Source: Clostridia bacterium
GTDB taxonomy: Bacteria; Bacillota; Clostridia; UBA1381
DNA: 60,149 nt
Assembly (NCBI GenBank): GCA_900756545.1
Contig: CAAEKO010000039.1
Span: 1 to 60,149, forward strand
Direction: 5' to 3'
Positions 37,070 through 46,068 of the stretch are shown here, piece after piece; within the stretch, counting starts at the first letter, position 1, and each line of letters starts with the position of its first letter. The notes beneath the pieces are model-generated. The model did not search any database. It was not told the DNA's origin and saw only the letters and a list, made by a program, of their open reading frames with translations. A program made the translations under genes and the position numbers.

Positions 37070-37780
37070 GTGACTGGTATTTTGTTAGATGGGGGCGCTA
37101 TAGTTATCGGCGGGATGTTCGGCATGTTTCTGAAGAAATTTTTTAAGAAAATAGAGATGGACGGCTGGACGCAGGTTCTTGGGATCATGATCCTTTTTAT
37201 CAGCGTAGTGGGGATTTGTGAAAACATGCTGATGGTCGACGGTGGTAAGATTACCTGCCGGAGCTTTATACCAGTGCTGATATGCGTTGTCATAGGCTCG
37301 GTAGTCGGCGGTTTTTTTAATCTGGAAAAAAAGACGCTTTCCGCGGCGGAACGAATTGAACAAAAATGGGGTATGTCTGAGCTGTCCGGCGGGCTGGTCA
37401 GTTGTACGGTGTTTTTCGGGATCGGCGCCCTGCAAATTGCAGGGCCCATCAATAGTATACTTTTACAGGATAATACATTGCTGATTACAAAAAGTATAGT
37501 TGATTTCCCCTTTGCCATATTTTACGGCTCTCTGTTTGGAGTGGGAGCGCTTTGTTCAGCTTTGCCAGTTGTGGCTGGGCAGGCGGCTATAGCCATTTTC
37601 GCACGGCAGCTTCAGGGGATTTTGGGCGTGGAGTTTTTAGCTGGCATCAGTGCGGTCAGCTATGTGATTTTCTTATGTTCGGGCTTCAATCTTCTATTTA
37701 AAAAATCAATCAATATTCCGACAGTAAATCTTCTGCCGGCTCTTGGCCTGATGGCAGGATATCAGCTTTTACAGCTCTGA
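37070..37780 (+). CDS. DUF554 family membrane protein
   Basis: A 236-residue integral membrane protein with about seven hydrophobic spans and the family's Gly-rich N-terminus (TGILLDGGAIVIGGMFG). It also has the conserved GLVSCTVFFGIGALQIAGPI and SALPVVAGQ stretches. Relatives are YqgA of E. coli and YdfK of B. subtilis; the function is unknown, with transport proposed. GTG at 37070 is preferred because GGTGGTGA sits five bases upstream; a TTG at 37055 would lie before that site. A LysR gene follows after 16 bases, so the two share a transcript. Confidence 0.88.
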   Translation: MTGILLDGGAIVIGGMFGMFLKKFFKKIEMDGWTQVLGIMILFISVVGICENMLMVDGGKITCRSFIPVLICVVIGSVVGGFFNLEKKTLSAAERIEQKWGMSELSGGLVSCTVFFGIGALQIAGPINSILLQDNTLLITKSIVDFPFAIFYGSLFGVGALCSALPVVAGQAAIAIFARQLQGILGVEFLAGISAVSYVIFLCSGFNLLFKKSINIPTVNLLPALGLMAGYQLLQL

Positions 37781-37796
37781 GAAAGGGGAAGCGGAC

Positions 37797-38708
37797 ATGA
37801 CTATCCAGCAATGTAAATACATCCTGGCAATAGCGGATATGGGTTCCTTCAGTGAGGCCGCTAAATCCATTTATATTGCCCAATCCAGTTTGTCGCTGGC
37901 AATTAAAGAATTAGAAAATGAATTGAATATCAAGATCTTTGAGCGCTCTAACCGGGGAATCCATATTACCAAAGAAGGAGCGGAGTTTATCCGGTATGCC
38001 CGGCAAATCGTTTCGCAGGTCAATGCCGTAGAAGAGCGGTATCGGCTCAAACCCGGTGATTTTCAAAAGTTTTCGGTTTCCACACAGCATTATGATTTTG
38101 TGGCGGAGGCGTTTGTCCGGCTGGTGCAGGATTTCCCGGATCAGCATTACCAACTATCTATCAATGAAACAAAAACCTATGAGGTCATCCGCGATGTGGA
38201 GAAACTGTCCAGCGACCTGGGTATCCTGGTAATCAGCCAGCTGGATATGGCGTTTATGGATCGGCTTTTTAAAGAAAACAAATTGGTTTTCCATCCCTTG
38301 TTTGTAACTACAGCGTATGTATTTGTGGGCGGGCATCATCCTTTTGCATCGCATAAATATGTAAAGCAGGAGGATATGCTGCAATTCCCCTATATTACCT
38401 ATAATCAAGGGGAGAAGGATTCCAGCCAGTTTTCCGAAGAACTTTATGAGCCATTCCAACACAATAAAAGCATAAAAATCAATGACCGGGCTACCCTGCT
38501 GAATTTACTGATAGCCACGGACGCGTATACGATCGGAACAGGAATCATGACCTCCGAGTTGAACGGCGGGAAGATCGTATCCATCCCGGTAGAAAATGAC
38601 AGCCTCTACACCATCGGCTGGCTCTCCAGACAGGATATTGAATGCGGTCCGCTGGCAAACCGTTTTGTGGAAATCCTGACGGAGATACTACCTAAGCCCA
38701 TAGGATAA
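37797..38708 (+). CDS. LysR-family transcriptional regulator
   Basis: A 303-residue LysR regulator. The winged helix-turn-helix occupies residues 1-60 (SFSEAAKSIYIAQSSLSLAI, GIHITKEG), followed by a periplasmic-binding-like effector domain (about 90-300). It lies in the same direction 16 bases after the DUF554 gene, so it may control that unit, or act elsewhere; LysR proteins more often regulate divergent genes. The effector is not predictable. Confidence 0.93.
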   Translation: MTIQQCKYILAIADMGSFSEAAKSIYIAQSSLSLAIKELENELNIKIFERSNRGIHITKEGAEFIRYARQIVSQVNAVEERYRLKPGDFQKFSVSTQHYDFVAEAFVRLVQDFPDQHYQLSINETKTYEVIRDVEKLSSDLGILVISQLDMAFMDRLFKENKLVFHPLFVTTAYVFVGGHHPFASHKYVKQEDMLQFPYITYNQGEKDSSQFSEELYEPFQHNKSIKINDRATLLNLLIATDAYTIGTGIMTSELNGGKIVSIPVENDSLYTIGWLSRQDIECGPLANRFVEILTEILPKPIG

Positions 38709-38710
38709 AA

Positions 38711-38733
38711 GGCAGACTGTTTCTGTCTGCTTT
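38711..38733 (+). terminator. Terminator after the LysR gene
   Basis: GCAGAC-(7)-GTCTGC (38712-38730) followed by TTT; short stem with a weak T tail. Confidence 0.55.
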
Positions 38734-38846
38734 CGTGTTCTGCCGTTGCAGATGGCTTGGTTACGTTTAAATCAAACACTATTTTCTATAATTATCATCA
38801 ATTATATTATAGTGCATAATGTTAAATGAATAAGCCGATTTTTTAG

Positions 38847-38875
38847 TTGACATTTTTCGCAATATAAAGTATAGT
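38847..38875 (+). promoter_or_regulatory. Promoter of the small SGNH hydrolase gene
   Basis: Perfect TTGACA (38847-38852), 17-base spacer, TATAGT (38870-38875). The leader would be roughly 100 bases; I see no riboswitch in it. Confidence 0.72.
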
Positions 38876-38979
38876 AGGAACAGAATAATGTGTTATAAAA
38901 TTTGTACGGGCAAGCGCAAGAGAAAAAGAGACTTGAATTAGCGGGGCATTGAATAAAAAGGTTGAAAGGAGAAGAAATC

Positions 38980-39705
38980 GTGATCAAGCTGAAGAAAGGG
39001 GATATTATTATTTTTTCAGGCGATTCCATTACCGACGGGGGCCGGGGAAGAAGTATGGACTGTAACCATATCATGGGACATGGCTATCAATACATACTTG
39101 CCGGCCGGCTGGGAATAGAAAATCTGACGGCGATGCCTAAATTCATCAATAAAGGATATTCGGGGGAAACGATTGGACAGATTTACGCAAAATGGAACGC
39201 AGACGTGTTACAGTATAAACCGGCATTGGTCAGTATTTTGGCAGGTACCAATGACGCAGAGTGCGGGAGGCGGCGGATCCCTGACCAGGGGATCGTAGAA
39301 AAATATCTGAATATATATCGTTTGCTTTTGCTGGACACCAAAAAATATTCGCCGAAAACAAAGATTGTCGTGTGCGAACCATTTTTTAAGCCGGTAAACA
39401 ATCTGCAAGCCCCCTATGCCAATACGCCGCATCCTATTTGCGAGGCCGATTTTCCCTTGCCTAATCAGGGCTATACAGCACAAATGCTTGCCGCCAGAAC
39501 AAAAATTATCGGGGAAATGCAGAAGGCTTTGGGCCGGTTGGCCAAGGAGTTTTCCTGTATTTTTGTCCCCCTGCAGGACATTTTTGACGATGCAGTCCAG
39601 CGCGTTGACGGGGAATATTTGCTATGGGACGGCGTTCACCCTACTGTGGTGGGTCATGGACTCATCGCCCAGCGCTGGTATGAGACGGTATCCCAGCAAA
39701 TTTGA
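38980..39705 (+). CDS. SGNH/GDSL-family hydrolase, probable carbohydrate esterase
   Basis: A 241-residue cytoplasmic SGNH hydrolase. The catalytic serine is in FSGDSITDGGR (block I), a glycine lies in NKGYSGETI (block II), Asn in AGTNDAE (block III), and Asp/His in DGVHPTVVG (block V). Such single-domain enzymes often deacetylate xylan or pectin oligosaccharides. With no signal peptide it would act after import, complementing the secreted esterase at 24852. GTG at 38980 is the likely start since AAAGGAG lies eight bases upstream; the frame extends back to a TTG at 38962 that overlaps the site. It is a single-gene unit. Confidence 0.9.
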   Translation: MIKLKKGDIIIFSGDSITDGGRGRSMDCNHIMGHGYQYILAGRLGIENLTAMPKFINKGYSGETIGQIYAKWNADVLQYKPALVSILAGTNDAECGRRRIPDQGIVEKYLNIYRLLLLDTKKYSPKTKIVVCEPFFKPVNNLQAPYANTPHPICEADFPLPNQGYTAQMLAARTKIIGEMQKALGRLAKEFSCIFVPLQDIFDDAVQRVDGEYLLWDGVHPTVVGHGLIAQRWYETVSQQI

Positions 39706-39728
39706 ATACGGGTGTTTGTATAAATTTG

Positions 39729-39767
39729 AGAGACGAAAAGTACGCTGTGTTTCGTCTCTTTTATTTT
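39729..39767 (+). terminator. Terminator of the small SGNH hydrolase gene
   Basis: AGAGACGAAA (39729-39738) pairs with TTTCGTCTCT (39750-39759) and is followed by TTTATTTTT. Confidence 0.85.
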
Positions 39768-39829
39768 TGATCAATGTTTGAATGTTTAATAACTATACGT
39801 TTTTTCTAAAAAGAAAATGCTGCATAATA

Positions 39830-39859
39830 TTGACAATCCTGTGCCAGTTATTATATAAT
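39830..39859 (+). promoter_or_regulatory. Promoter of the rhamnulokinase gene
   Basis: Perfect TTGACA (39830-39835) and perfect TATAAT (39854-39859) with an 18-base spacer; the ATG follows after a leader of about 30 bases. Confidence 0.75.
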
Positions 39860-39896
39860 CAAAAAATAAATCTAATAAACTTAGGAGAGATACGAA

Positions 39897-41384
39897 ATGA
39901 GCAAGGTATACAAATTTTTAGCGTTTGACTTCGGCGCCTCCAGCGGCCGGGCTATGCTGGCCGCCTTTGACGGCGAAAAAATCACGCTGGAGGAAAAACA
40001 CCGTTTTTCCAATGATCCGGTTACCGTGAACGGCGGCTTGTACTGGGATGTACTGCGGCTGTTCCATGAAATCAAACAGGGAATATTGAAGTGTGTAAAT
40101 TCCGGCGACCGGGATATCGACTGTATTGGGATTGATACGTGGGGCGTGGATTACGGCCTTTTGGACAAAAACGGCAAGCTTTTAGGGAACCCCTACCATT
40201 ACCGAGACACCCGTACGGAGGGAATGTATGACGAGGCGTTTAAGCGCGTGCCCAAGGAAGAGATTTTTCAGGAGACTGGAATTGCCTTTAATTGGTTTAA
40301 TACCATATTCCAGCTTCTGGCTGCGAAGCTTTCCGGAGATGTGACGCTGGAGAAAGCAGAAACCCTTTTGTTTATGCCGGACTTATTCAACTATTTCCTG
40401 ACTGGAGAGAAAAAGACAGAGTATACGATTGCATCTACCTCCCAGATGTTTGACTCCCGGAAGCATGAATGGGCATTTGACTTGTTAAAAAAGTTAGATT
40501 TGCCTACGGACATCTATACGGATGTAGTTTATCCGGGAGAAAGGGTGGGTGTGCTCAAAGCAGAGCTGGCGGAGGAGCTGGGTGTTGAACAGATTCCAGT
40601 TATCGCCGTGGCCTCCCATGATACCGGTTCGGCTGTAGCCTCCGTACCAGTGCCGGACAAAGATGATTTTATTTATATTTCCAGCGGCACATGGTCGCTG
40701 ATGGGTGTGGAACTGGATGCGCCCAATGTTTCCGAGGGTGCGTTTGAACATAATTTTACCAATGAAGGCGGTGTAAACAGGACTATCCGATTCCTGAAAA
40801 ATATCATGGGTCTGTGGCTGATTCAGGAATCCAAGCGGCAGTGGGAACGGGAAGGGGAATCGCTGAGCTTTAACGAGCTGGAGCAGCAGGCGAACGCGGC
40901 AAAGCCCTTTGAAAGTATGATTGATCCGGACTACCCTGCGTTTCAGACTCCGGGCAACATGCCTCGCCGTATCCGGGAATACTGCGAGAAGACGGGCCAG
41001 AAGGTGCCGCAGACGAAAGGCGAAGTGGTGCGGTGTATTGCTCAGAGTCTTGCGTTCAAATACCGTAATACAATTGAGGGGATGGAGGAAGTCACTGGAA
41101 AGAAATATAGCGTTCTGAACATTGTGGGCGGCGGCATTAAAGATAAAATGATCTGCCAGTTTACCGCCAACGCTACAAAGCGCACAGTAGAGGCCGGGCC
41201 GGTGGAGGCGACCAGCATTGGAAATGTGGTTGTACAGGCTATGGCCGTGGGTGCAATCAAAGACCTTAGCGCAGGACGGCAGGTCGTGAAGAATTCCTTC
41301 GATATTGCAAAATATGAGCCGCAAAATTCCGAGGCGTGGGATCAGGCTTATGCACAATGGAAAAAAATTATTCAACTTATATAA
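39897..41384 (+). CDS. rhaB: Rhamnulokinase
   Basis: A 495-residue FGGY-family sugar kinase that phosphorylates L-rhamnulose at O-1 in rhamnose breakdown. Diagnostic segments are DFGASSGRAM near the start, GIDTWGVDYGLLD, SHDTGSAVA, YISSGTWSLMG and NIVGGGIKD. It is full length. TAGGAGAG lies before the ATG. It has its own promoter and terminator; rhamnose isomerase and aldolase genes are not adjacent. Rhamnose is a backbone sugar of rhamnogalacturonan, which links this gene to the pectin-type locus. Confidence 0.94.
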   Translation: MSKVYKFLAFDFGASSGRAMLAAFDGEKITLEEKHRFSNDPVTVNGGLYWDVLRLFHEIKQGILKCVNSGDRDIDCIGIDTWGVDYGLLDKNGKLLGNPYHYRDTRTEGMYDEAFKRVPKEEIFQETGIAFNWFNTIFQLLAAKLSGDVTLEKAETLLFMPDLFNYFLTGEKKTEYTIASTSQMFDSRKHEWAFDLLKKLDLPTDIYTDVVYPGERVGVLKAELAEELGVEQIPVIAVASHDTGSAVASVPVPDKDDFIYISSGTWSLMGVELDAPNVSEGAFEHNFTNEGGVNRTIRFLKNIMGLWLIQESKRQWEREGESLSFNELEQQANAAKPFESMIDPDYPAFQTPGNMPRRIREYCEKTGQKVPQTKGEVVRCIAQSLAFKYRNTIEGMEEVTGKKYSVLNIVGGGIKDKMICQFTANATKRTVEAGPVEATSIGNVVVQAMAVGAIKDLSAGRQVVKNSFDIAKYEPQNSEAWDQAYAQWKKIIQLI

Positions 41385-41397
41385 TCATAAACCAGAG

Positions 41398-41436
41398 AAA
41401 GTTTTCATAGTATTTACTATGAAAACTTTTTTTGTT
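41398..41436 (+). terminator. Terminator of rhaB
   Basis: AAAGTTTTCATAGTA (41398-41412) and its complement (41415-41429) form a near-perfect long stem running into a T-run through 41433. Confidence 0.88.
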
Positions 41437-41477
41437 GTGTCCAAATTTTACAAACAAAGGGAAAGGATTGATGAAAT

Positions 41478-43022
41478 ATGGAACTTATCAAAGAATCTGT
41501 CACCATGAATGAAACACTGTATGCCGACAGGTCGCAGGTTTATGTGGAGGGAGATATCATCGTACCGGATGTCAAACCGGATATTTTAAAGATTTTACAG
41601 GTGGACGCGGTATCGTCCGTGACGTCAAAAGAACTGACAGACGGACGGCTGACAGTGGCCGGTAAGGTGAACCTGACGATTCTGTACATACCGGAGCGTG
41701 AGGGTGACAGTATCAAAAGCATAACCTCTGTTTTTGACTTTTCGGAGCGGATAGAGCGGCAGGGGATAACAGACCAGGTTATGGTTTCTCTGGATACAGA
41801 TGTGGAGCGGGTAGAATTCAATCTGATCAATTCCCGGAAGCTCAGCGTCAAATCCACGGTGGTTCTGGACTGTCGCATCTGTGGGGAAAAGAATCTGGAA
41901 TTTGTTACCGGGATTGAGGATGGGGATGCAGAATGTATGCGCAGCGCCCTAAATATCAACAGTATCATCACAAATGAAGAACATGAATTTGTCATTCGTG
42001 AGAATATGGAAGTTCCCTCTGGCAAGGTGTCTATCGGGGAGCTTCTGAAGGTGGATGCAAAAATTACGGATAAAGAAACCAAAGCCATTACCGGTAAGCT
42101 GGTTGCCAAGGGCGTGCTGAACATGTGTGTGCTGTATGTGGGCGACGGCGGGTCGATTGAGTTTATGGAAGCAGACATCCCCTTTACCGAGGTGTTTGAT
42201 GCGGATAATCTGAATGAGGACATGGACTGCTCGCTGGATTTTGAGATTTGTGAGCTACACTATGAAACAGAAGAAGACAGTGACGGGGATATACGTATTC
42301 TGAATATTGAGCTTTTGGTGGCTGCTAAAATCAGGGCGTCAGAGAATATGGCGGTGGATATGGTTAGCGACTTTTTCTGCCCGGCATATAATACAAAGCT
42401 TATCTATGACGACATGGATTTTGACGAGGTGATCGCCCGGCCCCGCGCCCAGAATACACTGCGGGAAGTGATCGCTGTGGACAATAAGCTGCCGCAGATT
42501 TCTGGGGTTTACAATGTAATTACGAAAACGGTTATTACCAAAGCGGCGGCGGATAACGGCAGAATCGCGGCAGAGGGCAGGATTGAGGCGTACATTCTAT
42601 ATTTGACGGATAATGCTCAAAGTCCGGTATACAGTATAAGAAAAGAAATTCCGTTTAGTTATTTGCTGGACGCGCCGGAAGTAAAGCCAGGAATGGAATG
42701 CCGGATCAGGGCGGAGGTTGAACACACCAGCTACAGTCTAAACGTAGCCAATGAAGTAGAACTGCGGTGTATGCTGGTCATTTCAGCGGAGGCCGTGGAG
42801 AAAAGAACCGTCCGGCTGATAACGGATTGCGCTGTAGAGCCAATGGAAAACAAAAAAGGGATTGTAATCTACTTTATCCAAAGCGGCGATACCATGTGGA
42901 ATATTGCGAAACGCTATTGCGTGTCTGTGGAGGATATCCTGCAGTATAATCATTTATCTGCGGAGGATAAGCTGAGTATCGGCGAAAAGCTGATTATTCC
43001 TGCTGTATGCGCAAAAAACTGA
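41478..43022 (+). CDS. DUF3794 (SPOCS) and LysM domain protein
   Basis: A 514-residue protein with three DUF3794/SPOCS beta-domains (roughly 35-125, 170-270 and 320-430) and a C-terminal LysM motif (about 463-510: YFIQSGDTMWNIAKRY). DUF3794 occurs in spore-coat morphogenesis proteins such as SpoVID, and LysM binds peptidoglycan or spore cortex. No signal peptide, which fits a protein acting in the mother cell around the forespore. GGGAAAGGATTG precedes the ATG. It is a single gene between two terminators. The homologous clostridial proteins are uncharacterised, so a spore role is likely but inferred. Confidence 0.88.
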   Translation: MELIKESVTMNETLYADRSQVYVEGDIIVPDVKPDILKILQVDAVSSVTSKELTDGRLTVAGKVNLTILYIPEREGDSIKSITSVFDFSERIERQGITDQVMVSLDTDVERVEFNLINSRKLSVKSTVVLDCRICGEKNLEFVTGIEDGDAECMRSALNINSIITNEEHEFVIRENMEVPSGKVSIGELLKVDAKITDKETKAITGKLVAKGVLNMCVLYVGDGGSIEFMEADIPFTEVFDADNLNEDMDCSLDFEICELHYETEEDSDGDIRILNIELLVAAKIRASENMAVDMVSDFFCPAYNTKLIYDDMDFDEVIARPRAQNTLREVIAVDNKLPQISGVYNVITKTVITKAAADNGRIAAEGRIEAYILYLTDNAQSPVYSIRKEIPFSYLLDAPEVKPGMECRIRAEVEHTSYSLNVANEVELRCMLVISAEAVEKRTVRLITDCAVEPMENKKGIVIYFIQSGDTMWNIAKRYCVSVEDILQYNHLSAEDKLSIGEKLIIPAVCAKN

Positions 43023-43030
43023 AAATATTC

Positions 43031-43066
43031 AAAGAAGCGGTTTTTTTAAACCGCTTCTTTATTTGT
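43031..43066 (+). terminator. Terminator of the DUF3794-LysM gene
   Basis: AAAGAAGCGGTTT (43031-43043), TTTT loop, AAACCGCTTCTTT (43048-43060), then ATTTG. The symmetry means it could work both ways. Confidence 0.8.
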
Positions 43067-43215
43067 GTTGAAAGCCAAACAGTGATGAATATACGATGTC
43101 TCTTAAAAATGCTGCAAAAGCTGGCGGTTTATCGATGGTATCAGCTTTCATAAAGTAATTTCTGCTTGTTCATAAAAAGTTTACGATTTCGTCTGGAAAA
43201 CAAAGTTTGGATATG

Positions 43216-43245
43216 TTGACACCATATGCCTAAAAGTGATATAAT
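43216..43245 (+). promoter_or_regulatory. Promoter of the LCP gene pair
   Basis: Perfect TTGACA (43216-43221) and TATAAT (43240-43245) with an 18-base spacer. The stretch 43067-43215 upstream shows nothing else I can name. Confidence 0.78.
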
Positions 43246-43314
43246 AATCTAATAGTATGGCTAAAAATAGGTTATTATAAGATAGATAGACGAATACTGA
43301 AAGGGACGTGTGAG

Positions 43315-44655
43315 ATGAAACGGGCAAGAGGAAAAAGAAAAAATTCTGCCGAGCAGGCTCAGATAAATGAAAGCAGTACACAAAAACTTCCGAAAAAGAA
43401 AAGGAAGCTGAATAAATTTGCTGTGTTTGGTATTTCACTAGCGGCGATTATTGCCATGTCGTTTGCTGTTCTAGGCATCAGCAGCTTGTTTGATAAGCCG
43501 GAAGAGCCGGAGGAAAACTATGTCCAACCTGTGGAGAAGGCCACGGGAAAGGTAAATGCGCTGGTATTGGGTGTAGATAAAAATGGGCTTTTGACTGATA
43601 CGATGATTGTAGCATCCTATAACACGGATGAAAATACCATCAAGCTGCTTTCCATTCCGCGGGATACCAGAATGTATATCGGGACGTATTATCAAAAAAT
43701 TAATGCGGCGTATGCAGTCGCCCACAATAAAGGCGAGGAAGGGGCGCAGGGGTCTATTGAGGCGGTGACCCGCCTGACTGGAATTCCAATAAATTATTAT
43801 ATTAAATTCAGTACAACGGCGCTGAAAGATTTGGTAGACGCTTTGGGCGGTGTAGAATTTGATGTGCCGCAAAATATGAATTATGATGACCCGGTGCAGG
43901 ATCTGCACATCCATTTGCAAAAGGGACTGCAGATGTTGGACGGCGATAAGGCGGAACAGCTTGTCCGTTTCCGCAGCTATCGGGACGGCGATATTGACCG
44001 TGTCAAAATGCAGCAGCAATTTCTGAAAGCAATTATAGAGCAGAAGCTAAATGCGGGCATTATTACAAAAACACCGGAGCTTTTCAGCGTAATACAGAAA
44101 AACATCGAAACGAATGCCGGGCTTGCGGATATTATGAAGTATGTGCCGAATTTGCTGGAAATGTCGGCGGAGAATGTGACGATGTTTCAGGTGCCTGGTG
44201 GCTTCAACGATACGGATTATGGCGCATCCTACTGGATTCCGGATATGGCGGCTCTGCGCCAGTTGGTTGAAGAGGAGTTTGGATATGATGCTTCCCGGAT
44301 TACGATCCATAAAGCCGGGACTGTAAACAGCGGCGAGGACAAAGCAACTGTAAAACCCGCTGTTAAGACGGCGCAGCCATCAAAAACACCAGAGCCTGAT
44401 AAAACGTCGGCGCCGAAGAAAACCCAAAAGCCAACGCAAAAACCAACAAATAAAACTGAATCGCCGAAAAAGACAGCCCAGCCGACTGAGAAGCCTGCTG
44501 CGACTGAAAAACCAGCGGCAACTGAAAAGCCGGCGGTAACGCAAAAACCTACTGAAAAGACAATTACACCGACAAAAGAGCCGGAAAAGACGGTTTCTCC
44601 GACGAAAACCCCGCAGAAGCCTACGGCAAACCCTGTACAGGGTACGGAAGAATAA
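43315..44655 (+). CDS. LytR-CpsA-Psr family protein
   Basis: A 446-residue membrane protein that should attach anionic polymers (teichoic acid, capsule or secondary wall polymer) to peptidoglycan. It has a very basic cytoplasmic start, one membrane span (about 40-62) and an extracellular LCP domain (about 75-335) with LLSIPRDTRMYI, KINAAYA and VRFRSYRDGDIDR signatures. A 100-residue Lys/Pro/Thr-rich tail with KPAATEKPAATEKP repeats follows. The tail probably spans or grips the wall. SLH proteins need a wall polymer, so the enzyme may help build their anchor. A second LCP gene follows 21 bases on. Confidence 0.93.
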   Translation: MKRARGKRKNSAEQAQINESSTQKLPKKKRKLNKFAVFGISLAAIIAMSFAVLGISSLFDKPEEPEENYVQPVEKATGKVNALVLGVDKNGLLTDTMIVASYNTDENTIKLLSIPRDTRMYIGTYYQKINAAYAVAHNKGEEGAQGSIEAVTRLTGIPINYYIKFSTTALKDLVDALGGVEFDVPQNMNYDDPVQDLHIHLQKGLQMLDGDKAEQLVRFRSYRDGDIDRVKMQQQFLKAIIEQKLNAGIITKTPELFSVIQKNIETNAGLADIMKYVPNLLEMSAENVTMFQVPGGFNDTDYGASYWIPDMAALRQLVEEEFGYDASRITIHKAGTVNSGEDKATVKPAVKTAQPSKTPEPDKTSAPKKTQKPTQKPTNKTESPKKTAQPTEKPAATEKPAATEKPAVTQKPTEKTITPTKEPEKTVSPTKTPQKPTANPVQGTEE

Positions 44656-44676
44656 AGAAGTAATTGGAGGCTGGAT

Positions 44677-45993
44677 GTGAAAAGAGCAAGACAGAATAAC
44701 GGGAAGCCTAAAAAGGCGTCCCCCCAAAAAACTGTCCAAAATCAGAATAAAGCCCAGAAGCCGAAAAAATCAAAGATTGGCCGCTTTTTTAAGTGGCTGG
44801 GACTTATTTTAGTTTCCCTGATTGTAATTGTGGTTGTTTTACTGGGCTTCGGCTTTGTTAGTGAAGATGATGCGTTTATCCCGGTGGATACAGCAAGCGG
44901 AAAAATTAATCTGTTACTGCTGGGGGTTGATAATGAAGGCCTGCGGACCGATGCCATGATGGTTGCGTCTTATGATTTTGACAATGGTCATGTGAATCTG
45001 CTGTCAGTTCCCAGAGATACTAAGGTGTATGTGACGAACCGTTCAGTATACCGGAAAATCAATGAAGTCCATGCTATGCATGGTGAAGACGGGGAAATTT
45101 TAGGGCCGGAGGGTTCGGCAGAGGTCGTGACCCAGGTGACAGGCATCCCAATCAATTATTACCTTGAATTCAGTTTTACAGCGATTGATAACTTTATGAA
45201 TATATTAGGCCCTGTGAAATATGATGTGCCAGATGTGGAAGGCAATGGAAAAGGAATGAATTATGACGATCCGGTTCAGGATCTGCATATTCATTTGAAA
45301 CCTGGCATGCAAGAATTGACAGGGAATCAGGTGCAGCAGTTTCTCCGTTACCGGAAGAGCAACAGCGGCACACAGGATGGCAGCGACCTATCCCGAATCG
45401 CCCGCCAGCAGGATTTTGTCAAGGCTGTAATTGACCAAAAAGTAAATGTAGGACTTTTGACGAAAATACCGGAGATTTTCCGGCAGATGAAGAAAGAATT
45501 GAAAACGAATCTTTCTATTGGGGATGTGGCAAAATACGTGCGTTACTTAAAAGATCTGCGCAGTGAGAATGTTTCCACTTTCCAACTACCTGGTGAGGAC
45601 AAGTATATCGGGGGCGGATGGTATCATGTGTTGGACGAGGAGGCCGCAAAGACTTTGATTGAGCAGGAATTCGGTTACGACGCATCGAATATCACCACAG
45701 ATGTAACCGTATCAGCAATTAGGCAAAGCGCTAAGGCTACGAAAAAGCCTGCCGCAACGAAGAAACCGGAAACTAACGTGAAGGCAACCCAAAAACCTGC
45801 GGCGACCAATAAGCCTACGGCTCAAACGGCAAAGCCTGCCGCAACGAAAAAGCCGGTAAAGACCGAGGAGCCGGAAGAGGAAACAAAGACCCCGACAGCA
45901 AAGCCTACGCCAAAACCAACGGAAAAACCGACAAAGACGCCGACCAAAGAACCGGAAAAGGATGAAGAGGATGAAATTATTTCCTTGGATTAA
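44677..45993 (+). CDS. LytR-CpsA-Psr family protein, second tandem copy
   Basis: A 438-residue paralogue of the preceding gene with the same plan: basic cytoplasmic start, one span (about 35-58), LCP domain with LLSVPRDTKVYV, KINEVHAMHG and LRYRKSNSG, and a long Lys/Pro/Thr tail. GTG at 44677 is the only fitting start, with GGAGG seven bases upstream; the ATG two bases earlier runs straight into TGA. Firmicutes often carry several partly redundant LCP proteins; a tandem pair suggests recent duplication or a division of labour. Confidence 0.92.
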   Translation: MKRARQNNGKPKKASPQKTVQNQNKAQKPKKSKIGRFFKWLGLILVSLIVIVVVLLGFGFVSEDDAFIPVDTASGKINLLLLGVDNEGLRTDAMMVASYDFDNGHVNLLSVPRDTKVYVTNRSVYRKINEVHAMHGEDGEILGPEGSAEVVTQVTGIPINYYLEFSFTAIDNFMNILGPVKYDVPDVEGNGKGMNYDDPVQDLHIHLKPGMQELTGNQVQQFLRYRKSNSGTQDGSDLSRIARQQDFVKAVIDQKVNVGLLTKIPEIFRQMKKELKTNLSIGDVAKYVRYLKDLRSENVSTFQLPGEDKYIGGGWYHVLDEEAAKTLIEQEFGYDASNITTDVTVSAIRQSAKATKKPAATKKPETNVKATQKPAATNKPTAQTAKPAATKKPVKTEEPEEETKTPTAKPTPKPTEKPTKTPTKEPEKDEEDEIISLD

Positions 45994-46012
45994 AAAATTT
46001 TAGAAAAATTAG

Positions 46013-46041
46013 TTGAAATTATGGAAAATGTATGATATAAT
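46013..46041 (+). promoter_or_regulatory. Promoter of the rimP-nusA-infB operon
   Basis: TTGAAA (46013-46018), 17-base spacer, TATAAT (46036-46041), about 95 bases upstream of rimP. Confidence 0.75.
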
Positions 46042-46068
46042 ATTGTAAGTTTGTAAAGAGGAGCAGTC

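Noticed and set aside
40494..41375. 293-codon minus-strand frame inside rhaB
   Set aside because: Mirror of a conserved kinase with low-quality composition; no domain visible.
44490..44640. Repeated AAGCCTGC/ACTGAAAA units considered as a CRISPR or DNA repeat array
   Set aside because: They are in-frame codons of a low-complexity tail, with irregular spacing and no unique spacers; no CRISPR array was seen anywhere in the window.
44380..44739. Arg/Leu-rich minus-strand frame in the LCP tail
   Set aside because: Produced by antisense reading of the Lys/Pro/Thr repeat codons.
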